64,000 nt of DNA from Desulfacinum sp. (lineage in GTDB: Bacteria; Desulfobacterota; Syntrophobacteria; Syntrophobacterales; DSM-9756), in contig JACIYN010000018.1 of the NCBI GenBank assembly GCA_014359885.1, forward strand, positions 178,223 through 242,222, read 5' to 3'. Positions 25,644-35,166 of the stretch are shown here, piece by piece; position 1 is the first letter of the stretch; each line of letters starts with the position of its first letter. Below the pieces are notes generated by a model that was not told the DNA's origin, ran no database searches, and saw nothing but the letters and a program-made list of their open reading frames with translations. Made by a program: the position numbers and the translations under genes.

Positions 25644-27510
25644 AAAGGCGGTGTCTCTTCAGTTCGCGCCAGAGGGTGGTGCGGCTGATGCCCAGTTTTT
25701 CGGCCGCTTGCCTCTTGTTGTTGCCGCACTGGCGGAGGACTTCCAGGATGTGGTTTCTGCGGATGGAGTCGATCCGCTCCGAGCTGGCCTGATCTTCCAG
25801 CCGGCATTCCTCCAGAACGGCGGCCGCCAGGTGTGCGTCGATCTTCATGTCGCAGGTGACGCAGAGCCTTTCGATGACGTTCTGGAGCTCCCGGATGTTT
25901 CCCGGCCAGTCGTAGTTCTGGAGCAACTCCATGGCCTCCCTGGAGATGGAGAGATCCTTTCCGAGCCGGGTCGCGTTGAGACGGATGAAATGCCGCACCA
26001 GGTCGGGAATGTCTTCTTTTCGAAGCCTCAGGGGCGGAACGTTCAGCCTCAGGATGTTCAGGCGAAAGTAGAGGTCTCTTCGGAAGTTTCCCCGCTCCAC
26101 CTCCCGCTTGAGCCGGCGGTTGGTGGCGGCGATGATCCGCACGTCGATGGGGACGACCTTGTCGGATCCCAGCGGGCGGACCGTCATTTCCTGGATCACC
26201 CGAAGGAGCGTGGTCTGGAAGCGCGGCGAGGTTTCGCTGATCTCATCGAGAAAGATGGTGCCCGTGTGGGCCTGGGTGAAAAGGCCGTCTTTTCCTTGGC
26301 GGCGGGCTCCCGAAAAGGCTCCTGCCTCATAGCCGAACAGCTCGCTCTCGATCAGGGTGTCGGGAATGGCCCCGCAGTTGACCGCCACGAAAGGCCCCGC
26401 CCGGCGCCTGCCGGCCGAATGGACGGCCTGGGCGAAGACCTCCTTGCCCGTCCCGCTTTCGCCTTCGATGAGGATGACGCTGTCCACCTCGGCGTACTTG
26501 CGGGCCAGGCGCACCGTCTCCCGGATGGCGGGGCTTCGGCCGATGATGTCGTCGAAGGTCCATTGCGCCACGTGGCCCTTCTCGGCCAGTTTCACCCGGA
26601 TGATGTTTTCGTATTCGCGGATCTTGGTCACATCCTCCAGGGTCTCCACCGCCCCCACGATCTCTCCGCCCACCTTAACCGGCACTCTGTTGGCGAGAAC
26701 CATGGTGCGCCCGATGCGCATCAGGTGCCCCAGCTGGGAAAGTCCGGTATGGATCACTTCCTCGGTGGGATCCGACGGCAACACGTGTTGAAGCCGGCGG
26801 CCCTCGGCCTGCGGTTGGGCCACGCCCGTGATTTTGGCGGCCGCGCGGTTGAAGGTGGTGATGGTGCCCTCCTTGTCCACGGCGATGACCCCGTGGTTGA
26901 TGTTCTGCAAGATGGCCTTGAACTGCTCCGTCTTCTGGGCCTCGATCCGGCGCACCTCCAGAAGCCGGTAGGCCTCTTCCAGGGCCGTTTCGATGTCTTC
27001 CCGGGTGGTTTCCAGAAAGACGGTGGGAAGGCCGTATTCCTGGGCCAGGGATTCGGCGATGGCCCCGCCCAGCAGCACCTGGATGGGATTGGGGGATTGC
27101 ATGCGGTTTCGTACGTAGGCCTCCGCTTCGGCGCGGTTGTAGATCTGGTGGATTTCCAGGTCCACGTCCAGGATGGGCTGGAGCTTTTCCACGCCGCGCA
27201 GGATCCGAACGGAGCCCATGACGGTGATGGTTCGGCTGAAGTTTCGGGCCTGGTGGAGGGCGCTCAGGATGTTGAAGGGCGAGACGGGGATGTCCACCAC
27301 GGGGACGGCCAGTTCGGAGCGTTCCAGCAACCGGGTGGTTCCGCCCCGGCTGATGATCACCTGGGCCCCCTGGGACTGGGCTTCCAGGGCCAGGGGGACG
27401 GCGTCTTCCAGCAGGCCGTAGCGCACGTGCACCTTTTCGTTGTTTCGGGCCGCCTGCGCGGCCGTTTCCAGCACCTTGGGGTGGGGGGCGATGACAAGGA
27501 TGGGTTTCAC
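25639..27510 (-). CDS. Sigma-54-dependent transcriptional activator with PrpR-type sensor domain and PAS domain
   Basis: 623-residue enhancer-binding protein. Domains: PrpR-like N-terminal sensor (about 1-180, with IISRGGTTRLLE), PAS (about 195-290), AAA+ sigma-54 activator (about 325-555; Walker A GESGTGKE, loop GAFSGA instead of the usual GAFTGA, and LDEISE), and a Fis-type helix-turn-helix at the end (KRQAAEKLGISRTTLWREL). It starts at GTG 27510 with GGAGG 9 nt upstream. It diverges from a near-consensus sigma-54 promoter 137 bp away, so it is the expected activator of the tct operon and should sense its substrate or a breakdown product. Confidence 0.92.
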   Translation of the reverse strand: MKPILVIAPHPKVLETAAQAARNNEKVHVRYGLLEDAVPLALEAQSQGAQVIISRGGTTRLLERSELAVPVVDIPVSPFNILSALHQARNFSRTITVMGSVRILRGVEKLQPILDVDLEIHQIYNRAEAEAYVRNRMQSPNPIQVLLGGAIAESLAQEYGLPTVFLETTREDIETALEEAYRLLEVRRIEAQKTEQFKAILQNINHGVIAVDKEGTITTFNRAAAKITGVAQPQAEGRRLQHVLPSDPTEEVIHTGLSQLGHLMRIGRTMVLANRVPVKVGGEIVGAVETLEDVTKIREYENIIRVKLAEKGHVAQWTFDDIIGRSPAIRETVRLARKYAEVDSVILIEGESGTGKEVFAQAVHSAGRRRAGPFVAVNCGAIPDTLIESELFGYEAGAFSGARRQGKDGLFTQAHTGTIFLDEISETSPRFQTTLLRVIQEMTVRPLGSDKVVPIDVRIIAATNRRLKREVERGNFRRDLYFRLNILRLNVPPLRLRKEDIPDLVRHFIRLNATRLGKDLSISREAMELLQNYDWPGNIRELQNVIERLCVTCDMKIDAHLAAAVLEECRLEDQASSERIDSIRRNHILEVLRQCGNNKRQAAEKLGISRTTLWRELKRHRLS

Positions 27511-27541
27511 GGGCCTTTTCCTCCAGGTGACACATGTGCAA

Positions 27542-27571
27542 TGTGAAACTAAGTAAATTTCACAATGAAAC
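27542..27571. promoter_or_regulatory. Inverted-repeat cluster, likely binding site of the sigma-54 activator
   Basis: TGTGAAA (27542-27548) and TTTCACA (27558-27564) are exact inverted arms; a further TGAAA (27566-27570) makes TTTCA-CAA-TGAAA with the second arm. The cluster lies about 80 bp upstream of the -24 box, a normal enhancer distance, and just upstream of the regulator's own start. Confidence 0.55.
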
Positions 27572-27646
27572 ACGCAAGTCAACACCCACCGACGCCGCAC
27601 CCGGAAAAGAAAGCAAAAACACGGACCCCGTCGGCCCTGGGGAGGC

Positions 27647-27662
27647 TGGCACGATCGTTGCT
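27647..27662 (+). promoter_or_regulatory. Sigma-54 promoter of the tct operon
   Basis: TGGCAC-N5-TTGC (27647-27652 and 27658-27661) agrees fully with the -24/-12 consensus. The start should fall near 27673, leaving a leader of about 70 nt before tctC. The divergent sigma-54 activator supports the call. Confidence 0.8.
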
Positions 27663-27742
27663 TCCCCCAGCCCGGGACCGTGATCCGGGTCGTTTCACCT
27701 GTCTTGCTTCACTAAACCTTAGCGAAATGGAGGGATGCTCAA

Positions 27743-28702
27743 ATGAAGAAGTTCACCAGGCTCCTTTGGGGGATCGTTCTGGCCGTCGCCTTCGCCATGC
27801 CGGGACCCGTTTTCGCCGAATACCCGGAAAAGCCCATCACCTACATCATCCCCTTCAATCCGGGCGGGGAATCGGACGTCACGGCGCGTCTGCAGGAGCC
27901 GCATCTGGAGAAGTTTCTGGGCGTGCCGGTCAACATCACCCACAAGCCCGGTGGCGGCGGCGCGGTGGCCTGGAGCGAGTTCCAGCGCACGGCCAAGCCG
28001 GACGGCTACACCATCATCGGGTGCAACATTCCCCACATCATCGGCCAGCCCCTGATCCGAAAGGAAGCGGGCTACACCACGGACGGGTTCAAGATCATCA
28101 TGTGGTTCCACTTCACCCCCAACGCTCTGGTGGTGAGCAAGGACAGCCCCTTCAAAACATTGGATGATTTCATCCAGTACGCCAAGGCCCATCCGGCCGC
28201 CGTGACGGTGGGGGGAAGCGGCACCTACAGCGCCAATCACCTGGAAGCGCTGCGGCTGGAAAAGGCTGCGGGGATCGATCTCACCTATGTGCCCCACACC
28301 GGAACCGGCCCGATTATCCCGGCTTTGATGGGCGGGCACATCTCGGCCGCCATGACCTACTCCATGGTGGGCGTGAACTACAAGGACAGGCTGCGGACGC
28401 TTGCCGTGGCCTCCGATGAACGGGTTCCCGCCCTGCCCGACGTTCCCACCTTCAAGGAGCTGGGCTACGACATCGTGGGCGGAGCCTTCCGCGGGGTGGC
28501 GGCCCCCTTGGGCACCCCTCAGCCCATCGTGGACAAGCTGGCCCATGCCTTCACGGAAACCAACAAGATCATTGCCAACAAACAGGTGGGGCTCGGATTC
28601 GTCATGACCTACGCCACCGGGGACGAGGCGCTGAAGCTGGTCGAGAGGATGCGCGCCGCCTACGGCGACGTCTTGAACGAAATCCGCCAGAAGCAGAAAT
28701 AG
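27743..28702 (+). CDS. tctC: Tripartite tricarboxylate transporter substrate-binding protein TctC
   Basis: 319-residue extracytoplasmic binding protein with a signal peptide ending near GPVFA. The family patterns YPEKPITYIIPFNPGGESDVTAR, KPGGGGAVAW and the PALPDVPTFKELGYD segment are present. The ligand should be a di- or tricarboxylate. It is first in the operon and separated from tctA by a GC-rich hairpin, as usual for binding proteins needed in excess. Confidence 0.92.
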   Translation: MKKFTRLLWGIVLAVAFAMPGPVFAEYPEKPITYIIPFNPGGESDVTARLQEPHLEKFLGVPVNITHKPGGGGAVAWSEFQRTAKPDGYTIIGCNIPHIIGQPLIRKEAGYTTDGFKIIMWFHFTPNALVVSKDSPFKTLDDFIQYAKAHPAAVTVGGSGTYSANHLEALRLEKAAGIDLTYVPHTGTGPIIPALMGGHISAAMTYSMVGVNYKDRLRTLAVASDERVPALPDVPTFKELGYDIVGGAFRGVAAPLGTPQPIVDKLAHAFTETNKIIANKQVGLGFVMTYATGDEALKLVERMRAAYGDVLNEIRQKQK

Positions 28703-28731
28703 CCCCGGCGGAAGTCGCCGCCCAGCGGACC

Positions 28732-28772
28732 GGGGGGCGGGCGGAACGGATAGTGTTCCCCGCCCCGCCCGG
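28732..28772 (+). promoter_or_regulatory. Imperfect GC-rich hairpin between tctC and tctA
   Basis: CCGGGGGGCGGGCGGAAC can fold on GTTCCCCGCCCCGCCCGG around GGATAGT with a few mismatches. There is no T run. It probably sets the tctC to tctAB message ratio. Confidence 0.5.
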
Positions 28773-28816
28773 GAGGCGAGCGTTTGTCCACCCCATTGTG
28801 AAAGGTCCAGGCCGTC

Positions 28817-30346
28817 ATGCTTTGGGAAACCATGTTGATGCTCTTCGACCCGGTGATCCTCCTTTCCATCGTCGCCGGGGTTTCCGCCGGGCTGTTCGTG
28901 GGGGCCATCCCGGGTCTTACCGCCACCATGGCGCTGGCGGTGCTGCTCCCGTTCACCTTCACCCTGCCGCCCCTTCACGGGCTGGTGGCCCTGGGCGCCG
29001 TCTACATGGGAGCCATCTACGGGGGATCGTTCGCCGCGATCCTGGTGAATACGCCGGGTACCCCTTCGTCCATCGCCACCGCCTTCGAAGGCTATCCCAT
29101 GGCCAAGCAGGGCCGGGCCCTGGAAGCCATCAGCCTGGCCACCGTGGCCTCCGCCGTCGGCGGCATCGCCGGAGCTCTTTTCCTGCTCTTCCTTTCGCCT
29201 CCCCTGGCCGAGCTCTCCCTTCGTTTCGGCCCTCCGGAATACTTTTGGGTGGCCGTCCTCGGACTGACGCTCATCGCCAGCCTTTCCGAGGGCTCCACGG
29301 CGAAGGGACTGCTGGGCGGAGCCCTCGGCATGGTCATTGGTACCATCGGCGTGGCGCCCATCGGCGGAGAGACCCGGTTCACGTTCGGGATCACGGTGCT
29401 CCAGGGCGGAGTTCCCATGATCGTCGCCCTGATCGGGCTCTTCGTCCTGCCGGAACTCTACGGCATCGCCGCCAAGGCCAAGAGCGCCCTTTCGGCGGTG
29501 GAGGTGGATCCCAAAGCCAAGGGCTCCTTCTGGCAGGCGGTGAAGACCGTTTTTTCCATGCCCGGCAACCTCATCCGGTCCTGCATCATCGGGGAGATCG
29601 TGGCCATCATCCCCGGAGCCGGCGGCAATATCGCCAACCTGGTGGCCTACAACGAGGCCAAACGCGCGTCCAAGCATCCGGAAAAGTTCGGAACGGGCCT
29701 CCCGGAAGGCCTGGTGGCCACGGAATCCAGCAACAACGTGACCGTGGCCGGAAGCATGGTGCCCCTGTTGACGCTGGGCATTCCGGGCGCCCCGCCGGAC
29801 GCCGTGATTCTCGGCGTCATGATGCTCCACGGCCTCCGGCCGGGCATCGAACTCTTTACCGTGAGCGGCCATCTGACCTACGGGTTCATCCTCTCCATGG
29901 CCCTTGCGGCCATCGCCATGGTGCCGGTGGGGCTCCTGGGCGGCCGGCTCATCTACAAAGTGATCTTCAAGACACCCTACTACTTCCTGGTGCCCACCAT
30001 CGCGCTGGCCACCATCCTGGGGACCTACGGAGTTCGAAACAGTCACACGGACGTGGTCCTCATGCTCGTCCTGGGGACCCTCGGCCATCTGTTGAAACAG
30101 CTGGGTGTGGCGCCGGCTCCCATCGTACTGGGGCTCATTCTCGGAAACATCGCGGAAATGGGATACGTGCAGACGATCCTGGGCGGACAGGCCTACGAGT
30201 ATCCCTTCCTGAAGCTTTTTGAAAGCAGCCTTTCCCGTATCCTGATCGCCATGACCGTCCTTTCCGCTGCGTGGCCTTACCTGCTCGCCCTGAAGCAGCG
30301 GATCCAAGCCCGGAAGGCGTCTCCCAAGGAGGACCGGCATGAATAG
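28817..30346 (+). CDS. tctA: Tripartite tricarboxylate transporter large permease TctA
   Basis: 509 residues with about eleven or twelve hydrophobic helices. TctA signatures are GAIPGLTATMALAVLLPFTF, YMGAIYGGSFAAILVNTPGTP and IIPGAGGNIANLVAYNEAKR. It overlaps the next gene by 8 nt. Gene order is C-A-B rather than the common C-B-A. Confidence 0.93.
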   Translation: MLWETMLMLFDPVILLSIVAGVSAGLFVGAIPGLTATMALAVLLPFTFTLPPLHGLVALGAVYMGAIYGGSFAAILVNTPGTPSSIATAFEGYPMAKQGRALEAISLATVASAVGGIAGALFLLFLSPPLAELSLRFGPPEYFWVAVLGLTLIASLSEGSTAKGLLGGALGMVIGTIGVAPIGGETRFTFGITVLQGGVPMIVALIGLFVLPELYGIAAKAKSALSAVEVDPKAKGSFWQAVKTVFSMPGNLIRSCIIGEIVAIIPGAGGNIANLVAYNEAKRASKHPEKFGTGLPEGLVATESSNNVTVAGSMVPLLTLGIPGAPPDAVILGVMMLHGLRPGIELFTVSGHLTYGFILSMALAAIAMVPVGLLGGRLIYKVIFKTPYYFLVPTIALATILGTYGVRNSHTDVVLMLVLGTLGHLLKQLGVAPAPIVLGLILGNIAEMGYVQTILGGQAYEYPFLKLFESSLSRILIAMTVLSAAWPYLLALKQRIQARKASPKEDRHE

Positions 30347-30794
30347 GGAAATCAATACGGATATCGCCAGCGGCTGTATCGGCCTCCTTTTGACGGTGCT
30401 CTTCTACTTCGGCCTGGAAGATGTCCTGTGGATGAGCATCATCTTTCCGGAAGCGGTGGTCGCCATCATGGGCGTCCTGTCCGCCGTTCTGATCATCAAG
30501 GGGTTGGTGAAGCCTTCCCGGCGCCCCATCTTCGTGGAGGGCTCCAACGTGCGATGGATCGTGACAGGGGTCCTTTTCTTCTGCTGGGTGATGGTCATGC
30601 CGGTCCTGGGCTTTTTCGTGAGCACGGTTCTGTTCATGTCCCTCATCGTCATCTATCTGGCCCGCGCCCGCACGCCCGTGACGGTCAGGAAGATCTGCGT
30701 CTGGGTGCCCGTTGTCATCGCGGAGGTCGCCTTCTTTTACGTCACTTTTACGAGATTCCTGTACGTTCCGTTGCCCGAGGGGATGTTTTTCTAA
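30339..30794 (+). CDS. tctB: Tripartite tricarboxylate transporter small permease TctB
   Basis: 151 residues with four hydrophobic segments, the size and shape of TctB; GLEDVLWMSIIFPEAV between helices 1 and 2 is typical. It starts inside the end of tctA, which implies translational coupling. Confidence 0.82.
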   Translation: MNREINTDIASGCIGLLLTVLFYFGLEDVLWMSIIFPEAVVAIMGVLSAVLIIKGLVKPSRRPIFVEGSNVRWIVTGVLFFCWVMVMPVLGFFVSTVLFMSLIVIYLARARTPVTVRKICVWVPVVIAEVAFFYVTFTRFLYVPLPEGMFF

Positions 30795-30828
30795 TCCTTG
30801 TAACCACTGAATGATGGGCCGTTTTTCG

Positions 30829-30854
30829 GGCAGGACCCGCCGGCGGGTCCTGCC
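30829..30854 (+). promoter_or_regulatory. Perfect 26-bp palindrome between tctB and the dehydratase genes
   Basis: GGCAGGACCCGCC followed directly by its reverse complement. As RNA this forms a very stable stem; no T run follows, so transcripts may partly read through into the catabolic genes. Confidence 0.6.
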
Positions 30855-30884
30855 GAGGGGCGGCTCTGCGCCGAAGGAAGGACC

Positions 30885-32159
30885 ATGCACGCCATCGAAA
30901 AGATCCTGGCACGAGCTTCCGGAAAAGACTCCGTTCGCGCGGGCGAGATCGTCAACTGCCGGGTGGACCTGGCGGAGGTGAACGATCTCTACCCCCAAAC
31001 CATCCATTCCTTCTACGAAATGGGAGGCCGACGGGTCCATTCTCCCGACAGGATCACGTTCATCCTGGATCATTACGCGCCGGCGTCCAGCATCCAGCAG
31101 GCGGAAAACCAGAAATTCATGCGTGAGTTCTGCCGCGAGCAGGGAATCGAGCTTCTTTTCGACGTGAATTCCGGCGTCTGCCACCAGGTCATGGTGGATC
31201 ACGGGCTTGTCTATCCCGGCATGGTCCTGATCGCCACCGATTCCCACACCACCACCCACGGGGCCTTGGGAGCCTTCGGCACCGGGGTGGGCGCCACGGA
31301 TCTGGCGGTGATCCTGGCCACGGGGCACCTGTGGCTCCGGGTGCCGGAAATCCTCCGCATTCACCTGACCGGCCGGTTGTCCGTGGGCGTCTATGCCAAG
31401 GATGTCATCCTGCACATCATCGGCAGGCTGGGGGCCGATTACGCCATCTACAAGGCCGTGGAATTCACGGGGCCGGTGGTGAAGGAGCTGTCCGTTTCCG
31501 AGCGCATGGCGCTTTGCAACATGACCACCGAGATGGGCGCCAAATGCGCCTATATCCAGCCCGACCAGGTCACCCTGGGCTTTCTCAAGGGGAAGGTGAA
31601 ACGGAATCTGGAGCCCGTGGAAACGGATCCGGATTTCCACTACGCCGAGGAGCTCTTCTTCGATGTCTCCGCCATACCCCCGCAGCTGGCGGTGCCGAGC
31701 AGCGTGGACAACGTGCGCCCGCTGTCGGAACTGGTGGGAACCCCAGTCCATCAGGCCTACCTTGGGAGCTGCACCGGCGGCCGGGCGGAAGACCTGGCGG
31801 TGGCCGCCCGGATCCTGAAGGGGCGCAAGGTCCACAAGGACACGAGACTGGTTGTGGTTCCCGCATCCCGGGACGTCTACCTGGAAGCCCTGCAACGGGG
31901 GGACGTGGCGGCGCTGGTCGAAGCCGGGGCCACCTTCGTGGCTCCCGGGTGCGCGGCCTGCCTGGGAACCCACGAGGGGATTCTCGCCGCCGGCGAGGTG
32001 TGCATCGCTTCCACCAACCGGAACTTTCCCGGCCGCATGGGGCACACCCAATCGGCCGTCTATCTGGGGTCGCCGGCGGCGGTGGCGGCCGCGGCCCTGA
32101 ACGGGCGGATCACCGACCCTTGCGAGATCCTTGCCGAACTGGAGCGGAAAGAATCATGA
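30885..32159 (+). CDS. Aconitase-family dehydratase, large subunit (LeuC/HacA-like)
   Basis: 424-residue large subunit of a two-subunit hydro-lyase of the isopropylmalate isomerase/homoaconitase/dimethylmalate dehydratase group. The [4Fe-4S] ligands are visible as GSCTGGR (about 289-295) and APGCAACLG (about 349-357). TDSHTTTHGALGAFGTGVGATD is the substrate-site signature. The context (tct uptake, no leucine genes) points to a catabolic role on an imported hydroxy-acid rather than leucine synthesis. Confidence 0.88.
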   Translation: MHAIEKILARASGKDSVRAGEIVNCRVDLAEVNDLYPQTIHSFYEMGGRRVHSPDRITFILDHYAPASSIQQAENQKFMREFCREQGIELLFDVNSGVCHQVMVDHGLVYPGMVLIATDSHTTTHGALGAFGTGVGATDLAVILATGHLWLRVPEILRIHLTGRLSVGVYAKDVILHIIGRLGADYAIYKAVEFTGPVVKELSVSERMALCNMTTEMGAKCAYIQPDQVTLGFLKGKVKRNLEPVETDPDFHYAEELFFDVSAIPPQLAVPSSVDNVRPLSELVGTPVHQAYLGSCTGGRAEDLAVAARILKGRKVHKDTRLVVVPASRDVYLEALQRGDVAALVEAGATFVAPGCAACLGTHEGILAAGEVCIASTNRNFPGRMGHTQSAVYLGSPAAVAAAALNGRITDPCEILAELERKES

Positions 32160-32674
32160 AAAAAATCCTCGAGGGCAGAGCCCATGTGTTCGGAAACAAC
32201 CTGGATACGGATCAAATCTACCCCGGTCAATACCTGGAGCTGGTGACGGCCGAGGAGATCGGCCGGCACGCCATGGAGGGGGCCGATCCCCGCTTTGTGA
32301 AGAACTTCCGGCCCGGAGATATCATCGTGGGCGGCACCAACTTCGGGTGCGGCTCCAGCCGCGAACATGCGGCCATCGCGCTTCGGGCCGTGGGCGCGGG
32401 GGTCATCGTGGCCGAGTCCTTTGCCCGGATCTTCTACCGCAATGCCGTCAACCTGGGGCTCCCGGTGCTGGTGTGCCCCGGCGTTTCCCGCCGGGTCTCT
32501 TCCGGCGACCGTCTGGTGGTGGATCTGGAGAAGGGGCGGGTGCGCAACGCGACCACGGGAGTGGAAATGGAGGCGGAGCCCTTGACCGAAGTCGTCTTTG
32601 AGATTCTGGAAAGCGGCGGCATCAAGCCGCTGGTGAAAAGGCAGCTGGCCGCCCTTCATGCACAAAGCCGATAG
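32156..32674 (+). CDS. Aconitase-family dehydratase, small subunit (LeuD-like)
   Basis: 172-residue swivel subunit. NLDTDQIYPGQYL at the start and GGTNFGCGSSREHAAIAL (about 58-75) are family signatures. Its ATG overlaps the large-subunit stop (ATGA at 32156-32159), so the two chains should be made in equal amounts. Confidence 0.9.
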   Translation: MKKILEGRAHVFGNNLDTDQIYPGQYLELVTAEEIGRHAMEGADPRFVKNFRPGDIIVGGTNFGCGSSREHAAIALRAVGAGVIVAESFARIFYRNAVNLGLPVLVCPGVSRRVSSGDRLVVDLEKGRVRNATTGVEMEAEPLTEVVFEILESGGIKPLVKRQLAALHAQSR

Positions 32675-32692
32675 AAGCAGGAGGACAAGGCG

Positions 32693-33796
32693 ATGAAGAT
32701 CACGGAAGTCCAATGCGAATTGCTCAAGATGCCTCTGCCGCGGCCCATGCAGTCCGGATCGTCCAGCGGAGTCAAAGGCGGGCCGGTCGGGCACATCTAC
32801 ATGCCTTTGGCCGTGATCCGAACGGACAGCGGCCTCACGGGAACCGGGTACGGATGGACCCTGCTGGGCGGGGCCACGGCCATCCGGTGCGTGATCCAGG
32901 ACGATTTTGCGCCCTTGCTGCTGGGAGAAGACCCCCTGGACAATGAACGGCTGTGGACCAAGCTGAACAAGCGGCTGCAGAGCGTGGGGCGTGCCGGCGT
33001 GGTCAACCAGGCCCAGGCCGCCGTGGATCTGGCTCTCTGGGACATCAAGGGCAAGGCCGCGGGCCTGCCCGTCTACAAGCTCCTGGGCGGCATGCGGGAA
33101 AGCGCCCCCGTGTACGGGTCGGACGGCGGGTGGCTCTACATGAGTGTGGAGGAGATGATCGACGCCTTTCACGAGTATCTGAGCCAGGGCATGATGGGTG
33201 TCAAGATGAAACTGGGCCATGAGGATCCGCGAGTCGACATCGATCGGGTGACCCGGGTACGCAAGGCCCTGGGCGATCAGGTGTGGATCGCCACCGATGC
33301 CAACCAGAAGTGGGACTACCCCACGGCCTTGATGGTGGGCCGCGAGCTGGAGCGGCTGGGCGTGGCCTGGTTCGAGGAACCCCTGTGGTGCGACGACGTG
33401 CCCGCTCACGCCCGGCTGGCCGACGCCCTGGACATCCCCATCGCCATGGGCGAGACGCTGGGATCCCGCTACGAATTCGATGCCTATATCCGGGCCGATG
33501 CGGCGGACATCCTCCAGCCGGACATCTGCCGGGTGGGGGGCATCACGGAGATGGTGAAGATCGTCCACATGGGGCAGGTGGCCGGACGGCCCATCGCGCC
33601 GCACCACATGATGGAGAGCACGATCCAGGTGGCCTGCGGCGTCATGGCGTCGGGGCCCATCGAGTACATGCCCTGGGTCTCGGGGGCCTTTGCCGAACCC
33701 ATGCGCCTGGAGAACGGCCGGATGTTTCCGCCCGACAAGCCGGGCCTGGGTCTGGAAATCCCCGAGGACGTGGTCCGCAAGTTCCGGGTGGAATGA
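32693..33796 (+). CDS. Mandelate racemase/muconate lactonizing enzyme family (enolase superfamily)
   Basis: 367 residues. The barrel carries KMK (VKMKLG, about 165-170), metal ligands in TDANQKW, WFEEPL and GETLG, and an APHHM loop that may supply the His of the second acid-base pair. Members abstract a proton next to a carboxylate (dehydration, racemisation or cycloisomerisation); acid-sugar dehydratases are the largest group. The exact reaction is unknown. It follows the LeuD-like gene by 18 nt. Confidence 0.85.
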   Translation: MKITEVQCELLKMPLPRPMQSGSSSGVKGGPVGHIYMPLAVIRTDSGLTGTGYGWTLLGGATAIRCVIQDDFAPLLLGEDPLDNERLWTKLNKRLQSVGRAGVVNQAQAAVDLALWDIKGKAAGLPVYKLLGGMRESAPVYGSDGGWLYMSVEEMIDAFHEYLSQGMMGVKMKLGHEDPRVDIDRVTRVRKALGDQVWIATDANQKWDYPTALMVGRELERLGVAWFEEPLWCDDVPAHARLADALDIPIAMGETLGSRYEFDAYIRADAADILQPDICRVGGITEMVKIVHMGQVAGRPIAPHHMMESTIQVACGVMASGPIEYMPWVSGAFAEPMRLENGRMFPPDKPGLGLEIPEDVVRKFRVE

Positions 33797-33827
33797 GGCG
33801 GATCCCCCTTTCACACAGGAGAAAATC

Positions 33828-34886
33828 ATGGCCTATCGCATCGCTGTCATTCCGGGAGACGGCATCGGAAAGGAAGTCGTTCCCGAGGGGGTTCGAACCC
33901 TGGAGGCCCTGGGCCGGAAATTCGGCTTTGAGGTATCCTTTGCGGAGTTTCCCTATTCCTGCCAGTACTACCTGGATCACGGGGAAATGATGCCCCCGGA
34001 CGGCCTGGAGCAGCTGAAGGCCTTCGACGCCATCTTGCTGGGCGCCGTGGGCGATCCGCGGGTTCCCGACCACGTGTCCCTGTGGGGTCTGCTGTTGCCC
34101 ATCCGAAGGGGCTTCGATCTCTATGTGAATCTCCGCCCGGTGCGGCTGCTCCCCGGTGTCCGGAGTCCTCTGGCGGGCCGGGGAAGGGACGACATCGACT
34201 TCGTGGTGGTCCGGGAAAACACGGAAGGGGAGTACTCGGAAATCGGAGGCCGCTTGTTTCCCGGAACGGACCGGGAGGTGGTGATTCAGGAGACGGTCTT
34301 CACCCGCAAGGGGGTGGACCGGGTCCTCCGGTACGCCTTTGAGCTGGCGCGCCGGCGCCCGGACCGTCACGTGACCTCCGCCACCAAATCCAACGGAATC
34401 CTCCACACCATGCCCTTCTGGGACGAGCGCTTCAAGGCCATCGCCCGGGAATACCCGGACGTGCGGGCGGACCAGTACCACATCGACATCCTGACGGCCC
34501 ACTTCGTGCTCCATCCCGACTGGTTCGACGTGGTGGTGGGGAGCAACCTGCTGGGCGACATCCTTTCCGACCTGGGGCCCGCCGTGGCGGGCGGCATCGG
34601 GATCGCGCCCTCGGCCAACCTGAACCCGGAGCGCCGTTTTCCGTCCATGTTCGAACCCGTCCACGGCTCGGCACCGGACATCGCCGGAAAGGGTATCGCC
34701 AATCCCATCGCCACGCTGTGGTGCGTGCAGATGATGCTCGACTTTCTCGGCGAGCCCCGGGCGGCCGAGGCTCTGATGCAGGCCATCGAAGCCGTCACCG
34801 CCGAAGGGGTTCTGACGCCGGATCTGGGCGGCACGGCCAAGACCGTGGAATTCACCGACCGGGTCCTCGCCCGTATCGAGGGCTGA
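33828..34886 (+). CDS. Isocitrate/isopropylmalate dehydrogenase family, tartrate dehydrogenase-like
   Basis: 352 residues. [17 protein letters not shown] opens the nucleotide-binding fold; [15 protein letters not shown] and the metal-binding [25 protein letters not shown] segment follow. The sequence is closest in feel to TtuC-type tartrate/D-malate decarboxylating dehydrogenases. In this operon it would oxidise and decarboxylate a 2-hydroxy acid produced by the dehydratase. AGGAG lies 8 nt before the ATG. Confidence 0.87.
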   Translation: MAYRIAVIPGDGIGKEVVPEGVRTLEALGRKFGFEVSFAEFPYSCQYYLDHGEMMPPDGLEQLKAFDAILLGAVGDPRVPDHVSLWGLLLPIRRGFDLYVNLRPVRLLPGVRSPLAGRGRDDIDFVVVRENTEGEYSEIGGRLFPGTDREVVIQETVFTRKGVDRVLRYAFELARRRPDRHVTSATKSNGILHTMPFWDERFKAIAREYPDVRADQYHIDILTAHFVLHPDWFDVVVGSNLLGDILSDLGPAVAGGIGIAPSANLNPERRFPSMFEPVHGSAPDIAGKGIANPIATLWCVQMMLDFLGEPRAAEALMQAIEAVTAEGVLTPDLGGTAKTVEFTDRVLARIEG

Positions 34887-35166
34887 AACGAGTTGCGGTT
34901 TCCGCCGCCTTGCCCCTCATGGTACCGGGCCGGCAGGGCTCGGCTCGCCATCGAGCACGGCCTCCGGACCGGGACCGATGGGGAGCGCACTTCAATCTTG
35001 GCGGCGCAATTCCCCGGTCCCGCCGGGGCCGCGGGAAGGACTCCGAAGCGGCCCGGGCGGGTTACCGGTAGGTCATCTGTTCCAGCGCCTCGGGGTAGCG
35101 GTCGCCCTGGATGGGTATCCTGGAAGCGGCCTCGTGGAGTTCGGATAGGTCCTCCTCTCGCTCAGT
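34887..35166. other. Gap between converging genes
   Basis: No independent gene is seen. On the minus strand the alcohol dehydrogenase frame stays open for 34 codons after its TAG stop, to a TAA at 35064-35062. The dehydrogenase is already full length, so this is probably chance or an old gene end. Confidence 0.4.

Noticed and set aside
27719..30355. Very long minus-strand frame opposite tctC and tctA
   Set aside because: Low-complexity His/Gly/Arg-rich translation typical of antisense frames; the plus strand encodes clear transporters.
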